From: Chlorokybus atmophyticus
Lineage: Eukaryota > Streptophyta > Chlorokybophyceae > Chlorokybales > Chlorokybaceae
DNA: 64,000 bases
Assembly: GCA_009103225.1 (NCBI GenBank)
Contig: RHPI01000277.1
Span: 848,282-912,281, forward strand
Reading direction: 5' to 3'
Below the pieces are notes generated by a model. The model did not search any database and was not told the origin of the DNA. It saw only the letters and a list, made by a program, of their open reading frames with translations. Positions 38,255-49,601 of this stretch are shown one piece after another; the stretch's first letter is position 1, and the number at the start of each line of letters is the position of its first letter. The translations under genes and the position numbers were made by a program.

Positions 38255-41200
38255 TCACAAGCCCTGTATATCAATATCGGGGCGATTCTTCACCGCACTG
38301 CGCAAGGCGTGGCGACCGACGTCGGTGATGCCAGTCTGCCTCAACAACAAAGTCCGCAGCTGTGCACCACTCTTCAACAAATTGCCCACCTCCATAGCGC
38401 CTTCATCACTCAGCATGTTCCAGCTCAGGTCCAAGACACAACCTGTGCAACGATAAACAGCTTAGTGCATTCAACTGCAGAGTAAAGCAGTCAATTTGGT
38501 TATATTGCAATCTGCCAGCTTGGCCAGACAAGCACACCATGCAGGAACCGCATACCTGGTCTAGAAGCACATGCTTTGATCAACTCCAGCACGCCTTTTG
38601 TGCCGACATTCCCATCCGCAAGCATCAACGTCCTCAGCCCGGTGTTGCTTGCGAGTGCCGTAGCCAGCGCACTGGCACCCATGTTGCCAATTTTGTTGAG
38701 GCCCAATGTTATGTGCCGCAGCATTCGGTTGAACCTGAATGCATTCGCTATGGTAGCGATGCTGATCGGATCCAGGCCGCTTCCACAAAAATGGACACAG
38801 CGCAGCGTCAAGTTGCTACGCAAGCAGTCGGCAACTGCATGAGCGGCAGCCGCGCGCGAGAAGTCGTTCTTGCTGATGTCTAATTCGATTAAGACTGTGT
38901 TCTGCTTCAGAGCATTCATGACAGCTATAACACCGTCGCTGCCAACCTTGCAGATGTGCATGCGGAACACCTGCAAGATAAACAACAGAGTGTGACACGA
39001 TTGTTCACACCTTACTGTTGAGACAAACACACAACAGAACATGACCTACTGAACGCATCCTTACCTTCAAGCCAGTGTTGATTTTCAAGGCATTTGCCAG
39101 GGCTAGTGCCCCCACATCGCCGAAAGCGTTCTTGCCAATGTCCAGTTCAGTCAGCGCTTTGTTTGCGCTCAACGCGCTGGACAACGACAATGCCCCAGCT
39201 GCTGTGATGGCGCAGTCGATTAACCGCAGCGTGCGCAGTGTTGTATTGCCAACCAGCACCGCAGCCAGCTTGCTGATGGCTTCATCACCAAGAGTGTTCA
39301 AGCCGCAATCGAGTGAAACCAAGTGAAAGTTGTGCTGGAGGGCGCTGAACAGAGCCAGAGCACCGTCTGTGCCAATCCTTGTATCTGTGCACATGCTATG
39401 CTTGAGTGCCCTTCTGAGAAACCAATGCCAACCTTGTGTAAAAGCTCTTTCTACTCGCATAATTGGCATGAGAAACATGAACATACCGCACAACTCAAGG
39501 CTGCTGAGTTTCGGGTGCAGCTGCAGTACACTGGCTAATAGCATTGCGCCTTCATTCCCAACAGCATTAGCTGGAGTTGACATGAAAAGTCAACGAGTGC
39601 AGAGCAAAGCACAAGTAGCTTGTTCAAAGAGACGCAAATGAACAGTGCTTACAGGACAAGTTGAGCTCCGTCAGGGTTTCATTCTGGTTGAGGGCACTCA
39701 GAAGCTCCAGTACGCTTGAACGCTGCATCCGGACACCTGAGATGAACAAGACTGTAAGTGTCCTTGACAGTGTCATGACAATGGCGTGTACTGTGTATGC
39801 ACTACTCTGCAGAAAACCATGCAACTGCGGCTGCAGAACTGTTGCATGAAGAGAAGGTTGTGATAGGCTTGAAACTGATTCCTCCAGAGCAACTCACTTG
39901 CAAGCGACAATCTTGTAAGGCTTGTGTTTAACGTCAAGGCTGTGGCAAGCCTTGGAACAGAGTCTGCTTGCAAAGTGTCGTCTGCATATGCGGACCATGA
40001 ATCAGTTGACACTGGGCAGTCTGCAATTGATCGCAAACACATGCAGCAAGTCAGCAATAACAGCTCACGTACAGCTCAGCTCAAGCTTCTGCAAAGTCTC
40101 ACTAGACCGTAACAGGGTCGCTATCGCCTTGAGCCCCTTGCCTTGGATGCCAGTCCCTGCCATCAAGATGCCTGTTGTTGAACTTAGGCAAATGGAATTG
40201 CAGAACAGTGGTTATGTCCGCCTCTTGATAGCCATGCACCAATCTTTAAGAATGCTCTCAGCTTACCCACAAGCCTTAACGACCTGAGGACCCGACTATG
40301 GGACAAAGACTTGGCTAGAAGCATCACGCCTTCATCACCAACGTGAGAACCTGAGTATGAAAGCAACCAGGCAGCACATGTTGGCACATTGGCACGTGGA
40401 TGCTATGTTCAATGAGTGCCACGCATGGTGCAGCTTCAACACATGCACGCATGGACTGCTCACCATCAAGGTGGAGCTTCAGCAGCGTCTGATTGACAGC
40501 GAGAGCTGAGCACAGCCCCTTCAGGTGGTCAAAGCTTATTGATGGCCCTGCAACCACATTCGCCACTATGACCCCACAAGGCACCATCTGACAAACCCAA
40601 ATCATTCCATGACAACCAAGCATACGCCCGCGACGTAACCTACAGGATAAGCAACCAACTCTTGTGCGCGCGTGACTGGAGTCCCGCAATACAGCTAAGA
40701 GGAACTGAATGTGCTCGGGGCTCGATTGCGCTGCGCTGCATGCTACAGTCGCACGTTCAAGGCCAGTCATAGAGAGTCGTTGCAGGGCTTGTGTGGACAG
40801 CAGCGGCGCACCAAGTATGGCAGTAAGAGTCTTTAAGCGCGGGCATTGCTCCACAATGGAAACAATGCACTGCTCAGTCACAGACGTGCACCCCGAAAGG
40901 TTGAGATGCTCAACCATGCCACGGATTGGTGCTGTTGCACAAGCACGGCGCTGCAACAGCAGCCTTGACAACGCTCTGTCTGTGAGGACATCAGAGCCTG
41001 GCCCGGAGAAGTCCAGATGCTTCCAGAGCAGAGGCTCAGACAGGCTGCTTCGCCACGACTTGCAAACGACTTCCATCCGCAACCGGTCCCCCACAGTCAG
41101 GTGAGACAGCAGCTGCTGCGTGAGCTCAGATGAGAAAGCAGACCTGAACAAGTCCTCAGCCGCCAGCTGTTTGCGCATGGCAGGAGCGGGAGGATGCCAT

Positions 41201-41731
41201 AACGAGGACGAGCTGGAGTGGCCTGGCGTGGTTGGCGTGGTCGGTGCTGGCGACCCCGCCACAGTTATTTGTGAAGATGCTTCGGAGTTCTGCTTTGCTA
41301 GCGGCACTTCTGGAGCTGAGTCCACTTCCATGTTTTTGGTGGGCACGGGTGCAGGCAGACATGGTGAGCTGAAGTTGCTGGGCACATCCATGTTGAAAAG
41401 AAAGTCTACTGGTGGTATGGCAGTGGGCAGTGGTGACTCCCCAATAGGCTGCACAGTGCATCACACAATCAGGACGCATGTTGGCACCACGATAGATTGC
41501 AAGACACAATGTAGTATGAAACAAGACCCCAACAAAGGGCAACTTGCTGTGCATACTGCAGTAGAAGCTGCAAGTAGGCTAAAACCCATTGACTTATCAA
41601 CGGAAGCTGCGGCTTCTCCTTACCCAAAAGTCAGCGTCATCGGGGTTGAGCCAATCACTCGCACTGTCGCACTTAACAGTGCGCCCACTGGAGTCGCGCC
41701 TGAGCAGGCGCTCAGCTTGCCCGCGAATCAT
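38255..41731 (-). CDS. F-box and leucine-rich-repeat protein, eleven coding exons
   Basis: Probable substrate receptor of an SCF ubiquitin ligase. Coding exons 41624-41731, 40656-41448, 40464-40547, 40267-40350, 40073-40171, 39898-39981, 39653-39736, 39487-39570, 39065-39384, 38556-38970 and 38255-38442 total 780 residues. After a Ser/Pro-rich leader comes an F-box: QQLLSHLTVGDRLRMEVVCK then SWRSSLSEPLLWKHLDF. Then LRRs of ribonuclease-inhibitor type, about 28 residues each, such as GDEGVMLLAKSLSHSRVLRS and GADGALALF-like repeats ending in ALTELDIGKNAFGDVGALAL. Five exons are exactly 84 nt in phase 1, one per repeat. The donor at 40655 is weak (GTTGCT), so that junction is the least certain. 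A 5'-leader intron (41733-42086) is likely. Confidence 0.87.
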
Positions 41732-42086
41732 ACTGCAAATCGACAAGATTGATTGCATCATGCATGTAGCAGGCGCGGAACAGTGTGACCACATGTAGGC
41801 CAGTGGACATGGATACGCAGTGTACTGTGACAAGCGAAGACTCTCAGCAACTTAACCCTTGATTTGCGCATGGCCGGAATTACGGGTGCATTTATGACAC
41901 TCGACACTGCTGTGTATTGCCAATGTGTGCGTATCCAGCTTACTGTGCAGCATGCACAGTGCTATGCCAGAATGCCGCAAGACACACTGCCTAGGCTGAC
42001 TGAACCTACCTTCTCATGCTGCTACACACGCCATTGCACATTGCTGATAGACAATAAGCATATGCACACACAGGGCAGCAGCTCAC

Positions 42087-42110
42087 CTTCAAGCCTCAAA
42101 CCCTAGCGGG
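42087..42110 (-). promoter_or_regulatory. 5' leader exon end and telo-box of the F-box/LRR gene
   Basis: On the minus strand CTAGGGTTTGAGGCTTGAAG runs into a GTGAGC donor at 42086. The acceptor is just before the ATG at 41731. The TAGGGTTT (42105-42098) is the third telo-box-like element near a gene start in this window. Confidence 0.5.
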
Positions 42111-43637
42111 CATGCACAGGACCGTCTGCCCCACGCCTACTCCAGCAAGGCCACAGGCTTCCAGCCGAAGTCACGGAGCAACCACTAAAGACCGTCTCAA
42201 TAGTCAACAACAGAGCGGCCACCCGCCTCCTCACCCCACCACCGCGACCGCCGCCGCCGCCGCCCTCGCCAGTGGCCTTGTCGCCGCAGCCCGCAGAGTA
42301 AGCAGCAGCGCAAAGTTCCGAACCCTTGGGTCCCTGCAATAGAATCTACGGTTGGGTGTTTGGTACACCTGTACCTGGGCGTCAACTGCTGAAAAGACAT
42401 CGGTTCCGCGAGCTCGCATTGGTTGAGTTCGACTTGTGCGGTCGGCTGGCCTACTTTTTGGCTTACTGCATAAACGCGTCCCGCAGCAAGCCAAGTCAAT
42501 TTACAATGCTGCGACATGAATGAAGTCAGCATTGTGTCATATCTCATTGTGCTCACGCACATATCCTGTAGCCGAAATGTGAACTACTGGACTTTGGCTA
42601 CTGATATGGTTTGCTGAAGGCCGATTGGCAAGCGCCCTCGATGTAGTAATGACAGAATAACAACAGAATAACAGAATGACAGTATTATAGTTCGGTGGCC
42701 AACGACACTGGTAATAAGGTATCATTGTAACCGTAGTGCCGCAAAATTTTCATAAAGCGGAGCCGCCAAGAAGTTAGTACATGTGTCGTCAAAAACCTTG
42801 CTAGACTATGCATTCAGACTACAGTCGTTGGATAATGCCGCCGCCAGATAACGAGTAAACAAGTTGTAAAGCGACCTCCGGAGTATTTACAAAGATCGCG
42901 CAGCACTACGGTATTGTGGGCAGCAGGTTGCCCGGGCAGGAGGCCCCCCCCGCGGCCAAGACCGCTACTGTCATTTTGTCCTGTGGGATGCGGAGGGGGC
43001 ACGCCGCGTGACGTCGTCAGTCGCAAGATGATGGTGCGGCATCATCCGCCGTGGACTGACCTCGGATAGGGTCGGCAGCGGTTGCACCCTGCAAGTACCA
43101 GGTTAAGTAGATGCTGTAGTAAGGCAGCCGTACGTTAGGGCACCAGCCTAACTTGGACCGCGAAGATACGTTGATTGTGACCGCTTGGAAGAACAAAATC
43201 AACCTCCCGGCACAGTAGGCCTAGAGAGTCACTGAGAATGATTGGTCGGGTCCAAACCATTATTCCAAATTAGAACAGCGGCATAAAATGTTCTTGTGCG
43301 TTCTAGTTTAATTGACAGTCACCATGAATGAATTTGGCTTGAAACGAACGTTTTTGTTTGTTCGGGCTATCACACCAGAGTGAGAACGAACAAGTAACTT
43401 GAGCAAATACGATGACTTTGATGCCTTCAGGTGCTTAATGGTACATTGCTCTCGACATTATTGCCGTGTACGAGATGCATTATTTGTCTAATCCATCAGG
43501 TCATGTACACTTGCTAGTCGTGCATAAGTTGATGTTACGATCATGTAAGAGTACAGGAATCTGCTAAATCTCATACTTACGCCCTTGTTTACTGATTGGT
43601 TATTGAAATGTTAGTTTTCAGCCAAAAGAATAACATT
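42111..43637. other. Gene-free interval upstream of the F-box/LRR gene
   Basis: No recognised gene. GCC/GGC trinucleotide repeats at 42240-42275 produce Ala/Gly/Arg-rich spurious frames. Confidence 0.45.
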
Positions 43638-43824
43638 ATTGTTCTTGGTTATGTTCTTGTGCATTCTTGGATGCGGATACTCATGTTCGACCCCACCCCT
43701 AAGAGAATGCCACTTGTTACGTGGGAAGTCAATATTGTTCTTGGTTATGTTCTTGTACGTTCTTGATTGCGGACATTCATGTTCGACCCCTTAGAGAATG
43801 CCACGTGTTACGTGGGAAGTCAAT
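43638..43824. repeat. 96-bp imperfect tandem duplication
   Basis: Copies start ATTGTTCTTGGTTATGTTCT at 43638 and 43734, and both end in ACGTGGGAAGTCAAT. The second copy lacks a short ACCCCT stretch. Non-coding. Confidence 0.85.
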
Positions 43825-44715
43825 AAACCAGGACGTGGCGTGTTCTGCAGGAATTGCTGACGCATAGAGCGCGTTAGGCGTGCAAGTACGGTACTTGCAA
43901 TACCGTACGTAGGCTGAAAACCAGCAGTGATGCTTACCGCGAGCCCCCGTTGTCAACGGTTTCGCTAACCCATTAACGACGCCACGGCAGACTAATAACA
44001 GTGGACTGCGGGTGCAGTTGCTGATTGGCTTGGGTGCAGGCGTTGCGTCTTATACCGTTGGATTCGTGCTCGACAGATTGAGGCCGTACGAAGGCATTCC
44101 CTTGAAGTTACTATACTATGGCACATATTATCAATCAAATGAGCACAGGCATGTGCATCGTGTGCATTTGGCGCCACGTACATCTTCAGATTCTGACAAC
44201 AACAATCATAACTTGTGTAGGGCAATCATAAAACATGTAGCACAAGATTATAATAACGTTGAGGACATAATGTATAAATGTTATGTCTATGTATACGTAT
44301 GTGTATATATGTGTACACTACATTTACAATTGGTAATTGTGTATACATAATTTGTGATATGTACAGTAAAATGTATAAGTATTACATTACTTGCGCAAAT
44401 CATAACATGTGTATATATGTATATGTATGTGTATATGTGTACACTCATATCTTGCTTGTATAATGCTTTTACTATATATATACAATGATCTCTACTTTGT
44501 TTATGTAAGCTACGCATACAATTGACAACGTGTGCAATACCATTAGCGTAATCTTCAAACAAGCACATTTACGTTAGGGATATTCAATATGCATACACCA
44601 TTCATGCACCTATAAAAATTTGCTATATAAGAGGCACATGCGACTCAAATATTTAAGTATATATATATATATATACACACATATATATAGATACACATAT
44701 ATGCAAATTTATACA
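43825..44715. other. AT-rich flank of the pogo-like transposon
   Basis: AT-rich, with TATATGTG-type simple sequence at 44260-44480 and 44657-44705. No gene. Confidence 0.5.
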
Positions 44716-44878
44716 TACCGTATTTACCCCTTTAGGGTCCACCCCTTTTTATAGAGTCCCCCCCTCTATTTTCCCGGGGGGGGACTCAAGTCGAGGGGGG
44801 GCTCAATTGGTATTAGGGGTGTAACGGGACGGTACACTTAATTGACACTAATCGACCTTAAAAGTACCAAGTCTTTTG

Positions 44879-44933
44879 TGGTCGAGTGGGTTGTGACATA
44901 AGTCATCGGAGCTCAAGACGCGGGTTCGATTCC
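44879..44933 (+). promoter_or_regulatory. tRNA-like Pol III promoter (A box and B box) across the 5' LTR junction
   Basis: TGGTCGAGTGG at 44879-44889 matches the A box of class II (Leu/Ser-type) tRNAs; GGTTCGATTCC at 44923-44933 is a perfect B box. The spacing of about 33 bp between boxes is in the functional range. The T-arm can pair (GCGGG with CCTGC around TTCGATT), but the acceptor stem cannot form from the flanks, so this is not an intact tRNA gene. The 3' LTR repeats the A box but lacks the B box. Confidence 0.6.
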
Positions 44934-45001
44934 TGCTTGCACACGAATTCCGCGGTCGTTATTTCTCGATCCAATAACATCGTAAATTGTCACTTTATAA
45001 G

Positions 45002-45806
45002 CGCCATCATCGATGGGTCGCGACTTGCCTAATAGCAGTCGCGCCGAACTGACTAGCTCAGTTGGCGCGGCAGGGCGCGACCTGCCTATCGCGGCGACGC
45101 GACCTGTAGGGCCGGCAGCGGCGATGTGTGTGCGTTGACCGGTATGGGGCTAATTTGGCCGATCCTTGCCCGTGGGGCAGGCGACCGACCCTAGCAAACC
45201 CTTGGGATAATTCCCCAGCTGATGCAAGCCAGTTGCCGAGGACGTCAGCGTTCTTAAGTGGGGGAAGTAAGTGCCATCATCGATGGGTCGCGACTTGCCT
45301 AATGGAAGTCGCGCCGAACTGACTAGCTCAGTTGGCGCGGCAGGGCGCGACCTGCCTATCGCGGCGACGCGACCTGTAGGGCCGGCAGCGGCGATGTGTG
45401 TGCGTTGACCGGTATGGGGCTAATTTAGCCGGTCCTTGCCCGTGGGGCAGGCGACCGACCCTAGCAAACCCTTGGGATAATTCCCCAGCTGATGCAAGCC
45501 AGTTGCCGAGGACGTCAGCGTTCTTAAGTGGGGGAAGTAAGTGCCATCATCGATGGGTCGCGACTTGCCTAATGGAAGTCGCGCCGAACTGACTAGCTCA
45601 GTTGGCGCGGCAGGGCGCGACCTGCCTATCGCGGCGACGCGACCTGTAGGGCCGGCAGCGGCGATGTGTGTGCGTTGACCGGTATGGGGCTAATTTGGCC
45701 GATCCTTGCCCGTGGGGCCGGCGACCGACCCTAGCAAACCCCTGGGATAATCCCCCAGCTGATGCGAGCCAGTTGCCGAGGACGTCAGCGTTCTTAAGTG
45801 GGGGAA
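45002..45806 (+). repeat. Three tandem copies of a 270-bp unit inside the TRIM
   Basis: Starts of the shared block CCATCATCGATGGGTCGCGA lie at 45004, 45274 and 45544. The copies are nearly identical; the third carries several substitutions. Each unit contains TAGCTCAGTTGGC, a good tRNA-type A box, and ends in the polypurine AAGTGGGGGAA. A 64-codon frame recurs in the first two units but has no protein-like evidence. Confidence 0.93.
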
Positions 45807-46052
45807 TGTAACGGGAAGGTACACTAAATTACCACTGATCGACCATTAAAGCACCAAGTCTGTTGCGGTCGAGTGGGTTGTGACAAGGGGACTCTATTGT
45901 GTAGCGGTATTTGGTGAATCTCGGGCAGATATTCAATGAAATACGCTTTGCAAGCGTATTCCGCGCTCTTTTGTCACACGTTCAACTCTGGCATGTTCCC
46001 GCCCACGACGGCGACGGCGGCGGCGGCGTGGTGGTAGGCTAGAGGACGGGGC

Positions 46053-47960
46053 TTGGGTAGAAGGACGCCCTTCATCACATTGGTTTGTTCAAGGGCAGCA
46101 CGACAGGCAGCACAACACCGCTTGGAGAGGCAAGCGGCTGCAGCAGAGGTTGCGCCCAATGCGGCTGCAGAGGCCGTTGCTAGAGCACGTGAGGCTGCCG
46201 CTAGAGTTGCAACAGAGGAGGACGAGCGCAATGCTGATGGTGAGCGCCCGGCAGGTGTGAGCAAGCGTGAGGGCAGCACACGACAATGACAGTCAATGTT
46301 GCAGTCACAAGCAACAAGTTTTCACCATCCATTACAAGGTGAACGCACTTGTACCACTCTCTATCTTGTTCTGGTTATTCTCTTCGTATGTCTGCCGCAG
46401 TCTGCCGCATGCGGCATGCACGCACATGTTGCTCTTGTCTCTGCCCCTCTCGCGCACTGACAAGATTGCACGCACACGCGCATATGCTGCTCGTGCTCAT
46501 GCCTCTGCATCCAACTCTCCCTATCTTGGTCCCCGTTGCTCTCTCAGTCTGCGTGTGTATGCATGTACGTACAGCACCTGCGCCCCTCTTATGCGCTGAT
46601 AAGCTTGCACGCACACACGTGCATGCACGTGCATGTGCACTCAGTTAATAACTGATGACATGCTTGACCTTAACGCTCTATGCACTTGACCAGCGGAAGT
46701 TCATAGAGAAAGCCAAGCATCTCGGCATCAAACGCACTGAGTGAGAATATGGCATATACGACACGAAGTCCTTACGGAGTTTGATTTGTAAAACGCTGCA
46801 CATCAAAGCTGCGAGTGCAAGCAATTGTAGATTCAAAAGCGCTGGCAGAGCGGTTGCACACCCAGAGCGAGATGTCGTTATTTATGACTTCATTGTGGAC
46901 AAGCGAATGCGTGGACTTAATGTGACTCAAGCCATGCTTAGAGTGCATAAGCATATGGTTGCATTGCTGACTGTGCATGCACGTATGACACTTGCAGTAC
47001 TTCTTGTTACTGTCATAAGTGACTTCATGATGTTGAAGGCAATTGCTCTGTGCGTGCATGTACAGTTGGAGGGCAAGCGCCTAATTGCCGAGCACAACGC
47101 AATTGTTGAGGACGAGGCTAGCGAGTGGCATCTCAAAGTCTCCCTCAATTGGGTTTATGGCTCGTCATGACTTGACTATGCGCGCACGCATGAAAGTGGG
47201 CAACAAGCTGCCACGTGACCTGGTTGAGAAAGTGAAAGGTCATCGTGTGTCATCACGCTAATAACAGAGCACCACAAGTACGCCGCACACCAAATGCTGA
47301 ACATGGACGAAGTGCATGTGACTGTTGACATGGCAGCCGGTAAGACCGTCGATTAGCAAGGCAGTCGCACCGTCACCATGCGCATAACAGGTAAGCACAT
47401 GTATGCTGCCACACATGCAACACCACAACATCTGCCACAAGCCTAACATGTGTATTGTGTTAGGAAACGAAAAAAATAATGTAACAGTAGTGCTAGCTTG
47501 TGCAATGTATGGCACAAAACTGCCACCAGTTATTATCCTTGAGCGAAAGACAATCCCTTTGAATCTGATCGTGCCCGATGGCGTGCTGGTTTGGGCCAAC
47601 GAGAACGGTTGGATGGATGAGGCGCACACAATAGTATGGGTGCAGGCAATGTTGCGCAAGCGGCCGAAGCGCGTGTTTGGACATGGGGCGTTGCTGATAT
47701 GGGATAGCTTTTCGGCTCATAGGTATGAAGTTTGCCTTGGTGCTTGGTGAACTTGCATGCATCAACATGCATATAGCAATCAACGTGGTTAACGTTGTGA
47801 CATTTTGCGGATGCCAGTCAGTCAACGAACACTTGAAAAGAATGTGGATCAAGCAATCATTCCAGGAGTTGCACACTTATCCTTCAGCCATTGGACGTCG
47901 GCATCAACAAACCCTTCAAGGACATGTTGCGGGCCAGGTGAGACTGCTTACTTCGACATG
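46053..47960 (+). pseudogene. Remains of a pogo/Tigger-type DDE transposase
   Basis: Fragments in order: KFIEKAKHLGIKRTE near 46700 and AGRAVAHPERDVVIYDFIVD with NVTQAMLRVHKHMV (46840-46960), resembling the CENP-B-type helix-turn-helix; LNMDEVHVTVDMAAGKTVD (about 47298-47355) with the first catalytic Asp, then an in-frame TAG; NNVTVVLACAMYGTKLPPV, NENGWMDEAHTIVWVQAML and ALLIWDSFSAHR (47470-47720) with the second Asp; and near 47850-47930 a frameshifted copy of the family's PLDVGINKPFK block that holds the third acidic residue. At least one stop and one frameshift rule out an intact protein in this copy. Confidence 0.85.
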
Positions 47961-48839
47961 CACAACATGATGCGAGTGTTTACATTGTGTGTGTGTCTGC
48001 TTGCTAGCGGGCAATGTGGATGGCAAATCCAGGCAATCACTCCTACACCGCAAGAGGCAATATACGCCCTATTGATTGAAACACATTTGTCACATGGGTC
48101 TAACAGTGTTGGGAGGAACTCTCCGTTTAAACCATTGTCAATGCCTTTAGAAGGCGGGTGTGGGTCAGGCTGACTAGGTGCCTGAGGATGTGCAAAGCGA
48201 CGCAGCTGCGGAGCACGTTGTTGACGTTGATGAGCTGCCCTTGGAAGAGCAAAAGGAGCGCATGCTTGCAGAACTTAAGCAGTTGCGTATACGTGATGAG
48301 GCAGCTGCAAATGCTGCTGCCTCATTTAACCATGTACCTTGGTGTCTAATACTGATGGCGATAGCACAAGCGAAGACAGTAGCAGTGCATAGCAGTCTCC
48401 TATGGGTAGTGATAATGATGACAGTGATGTGTAAGTAGATTGTTTGATATGTTATCGTAATAGTTTTTATGTGGATGATTGCAACACACACCTCCACTCC
48501 TCTGTTGTTATTCGCACGCCTATACACATGCACTTTTCCGACAGATCTTAAACACTGGTAATTGCGTATATTGCAAGTACATGTACTGTCCCCTATTAGG
48601 GGGACTCAATAAGGGAGGGGGACTGTATCGTACAAATACACTCCCCCCCATCATTTTGCAAGGGGGGGACTCTATTCGACAGGGGATTCTACTGGGGTAA
48701 ATACGGTATATGGGTAAATTGATAATTATGCAGCACTTTTCAGTCTACGATCATATCTTGACTAGAGCTATTTATAGGCCCGAATGTCATTGATGGTGAC
48801 GATGCAATGCAAGACATCACCTGGCGCCTAAAATGATCA

Positions 48840-49345
48840 TGAGATATATGGCCGGCACATAGGAACGTGCCTTAGTTACGCAGCAACTTTTAATCACGCG
48901 CACAGACATCCACTAACTAAGAACGCCTTACGGCTTAACCACGATCGACGGCTTTTCTATAATACATGGCAGGTCTTGGCACAGTATCGAACGTGAGATA
49001 CATGCGCGAGGCATGGGAAGGTGCCGTAATCTCGCAGCGCCTTTATAGCGTGTGCACATTTATTGAGTAGAATCGCCTAATAGCCTAACCACAATCGACG
49101 GCTATTACAGACTACATGGCAGGGCGTGGCCCAGAATTGATCGTGTGACGTATGGAACGTGCCATAATTTCGCAGCAACTTTTGGTCACGCGCACCTCTA
49201 TTGACTTACAATGCCTAATGGCCTAACCATCGACGGCTGTTATGGACTACCTGGCAAGGCGTGGCCCATACATTACCGTTTGATGTATGGGCGAGGCATG
49301 GGAAGGTGCCTTAGTTTGGCAGCGCCTTTTGGTCATGTTCTATTG
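48840..49345. repeat. Degenerate tandem repeats, ~130-150-bp unit
   Basis: At least three units recur around the core CGATCGACGGC-like sequence (near 48944, 49092 and 49218), each followed by CATGGCAGG.GTGGC and by GGAA(G)GTGCC...TCGCAGCGCCTTTTGGTCACGCGCAC. The array begins just outside the right end of the pogo-like element. Non-coding. It could be a satellite or internal repeats of a larger element. Confidence 0.75.
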
Positions 49346-49601
49346 ATTAGGGAAGAGTCGCCATCGCGCGCGTTACAAGTCGCGCGTTACGCCGCACGAC
49401 AAGCATCCGATCGCGACTCGCGCAACGCGAGACACTATGGAGCGTTGAATATACGGGCTGGCAACTTGCGGTGAGCATAACAAGCATTTACGCACACAAG
49501 TGTACAGCATAGGGTATGACAGAGGGGCCACAAGCCAACAAGCAGACACACAACAACCGAAGCAATATAGACCACCACAAGGCACATACAACTAGCTAGC
49601 T

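Larger units (their letters stand above)
44820..45885 (+). mobile_element. Terminal-repeat retroelement in miniature (TRIM-like), nested
   Basis: Two 79-bp direct repeats at 44820-44898 and 45807-45885 each start TGTAACGGGA and end GTTGTGACA (TG...CA). They are flanked by a 5-bp target duplication AGGGG (44815-44819 and 45886-45890). A polypurine tract AAGTGGGGGAA immediately precedes the 3' LTR. The total of 1,066 bp has no gag, pol or other coding capacity, so it is non-autonomous. No conventional primer-binding site follows the 5' LTR; instead the junction carries tRNA-like A- and B-box sequences. The internal part is three tandem 270-bp units. The two LTRs differ at roughly a dozen positions, so the insertion is not recent. 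The strand is set by the PPT. Confidence 0.85.
44718..48706 (+). mobile_element. pogo/Tigger-like DNA transposon, degenerate, 3,989 bp
   Basis: Terminal inverted repeats CCGTATTTACCCC (44718-44730) and GGGGTAAATACGG (48694-48706) are exact complements and are flanked by TA (44716-44717 and 48707-48708), the target duplication of the Tc1/mariner/pogo superfamily. Subterminal blocks are also related in inverted order (ATAGAGTCCCCCCC against GGGGGGGACTCTAT). Inside, on the plus strand, are the remains of a CENP-B-type DNA-binding region and a DDE transposase (separate entry). The element also carries a nested LTR-type insertion at 44820-45885 with its own target duplication. Apart from that insertion it would be about 2.9 kb, normal for a pogo-like element. 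Confidence 0.9.

Noticed and set aside
44870-44945. A complete tRNA gene
   Set aside because: A and B boxes and a T-arm are present, but the acceptor stem does not pair and no good anticodon arm forms. It is better read as a tRNA-like promoter in a retroelement.
45128-45592. Repeated 64-codon frames in the 270-bp units as genes
   Set aside because: Identical frames come from identical tandem DNA, the third copy has changed, and nothing protein-like supports them.
44718-49345. CRISPR array or prokaryotic integrated element
   Set aside because: The direct repeats are long, unevenly spaced and part of eukaryotic transposons. No spacer pattern and no cas genes exist.
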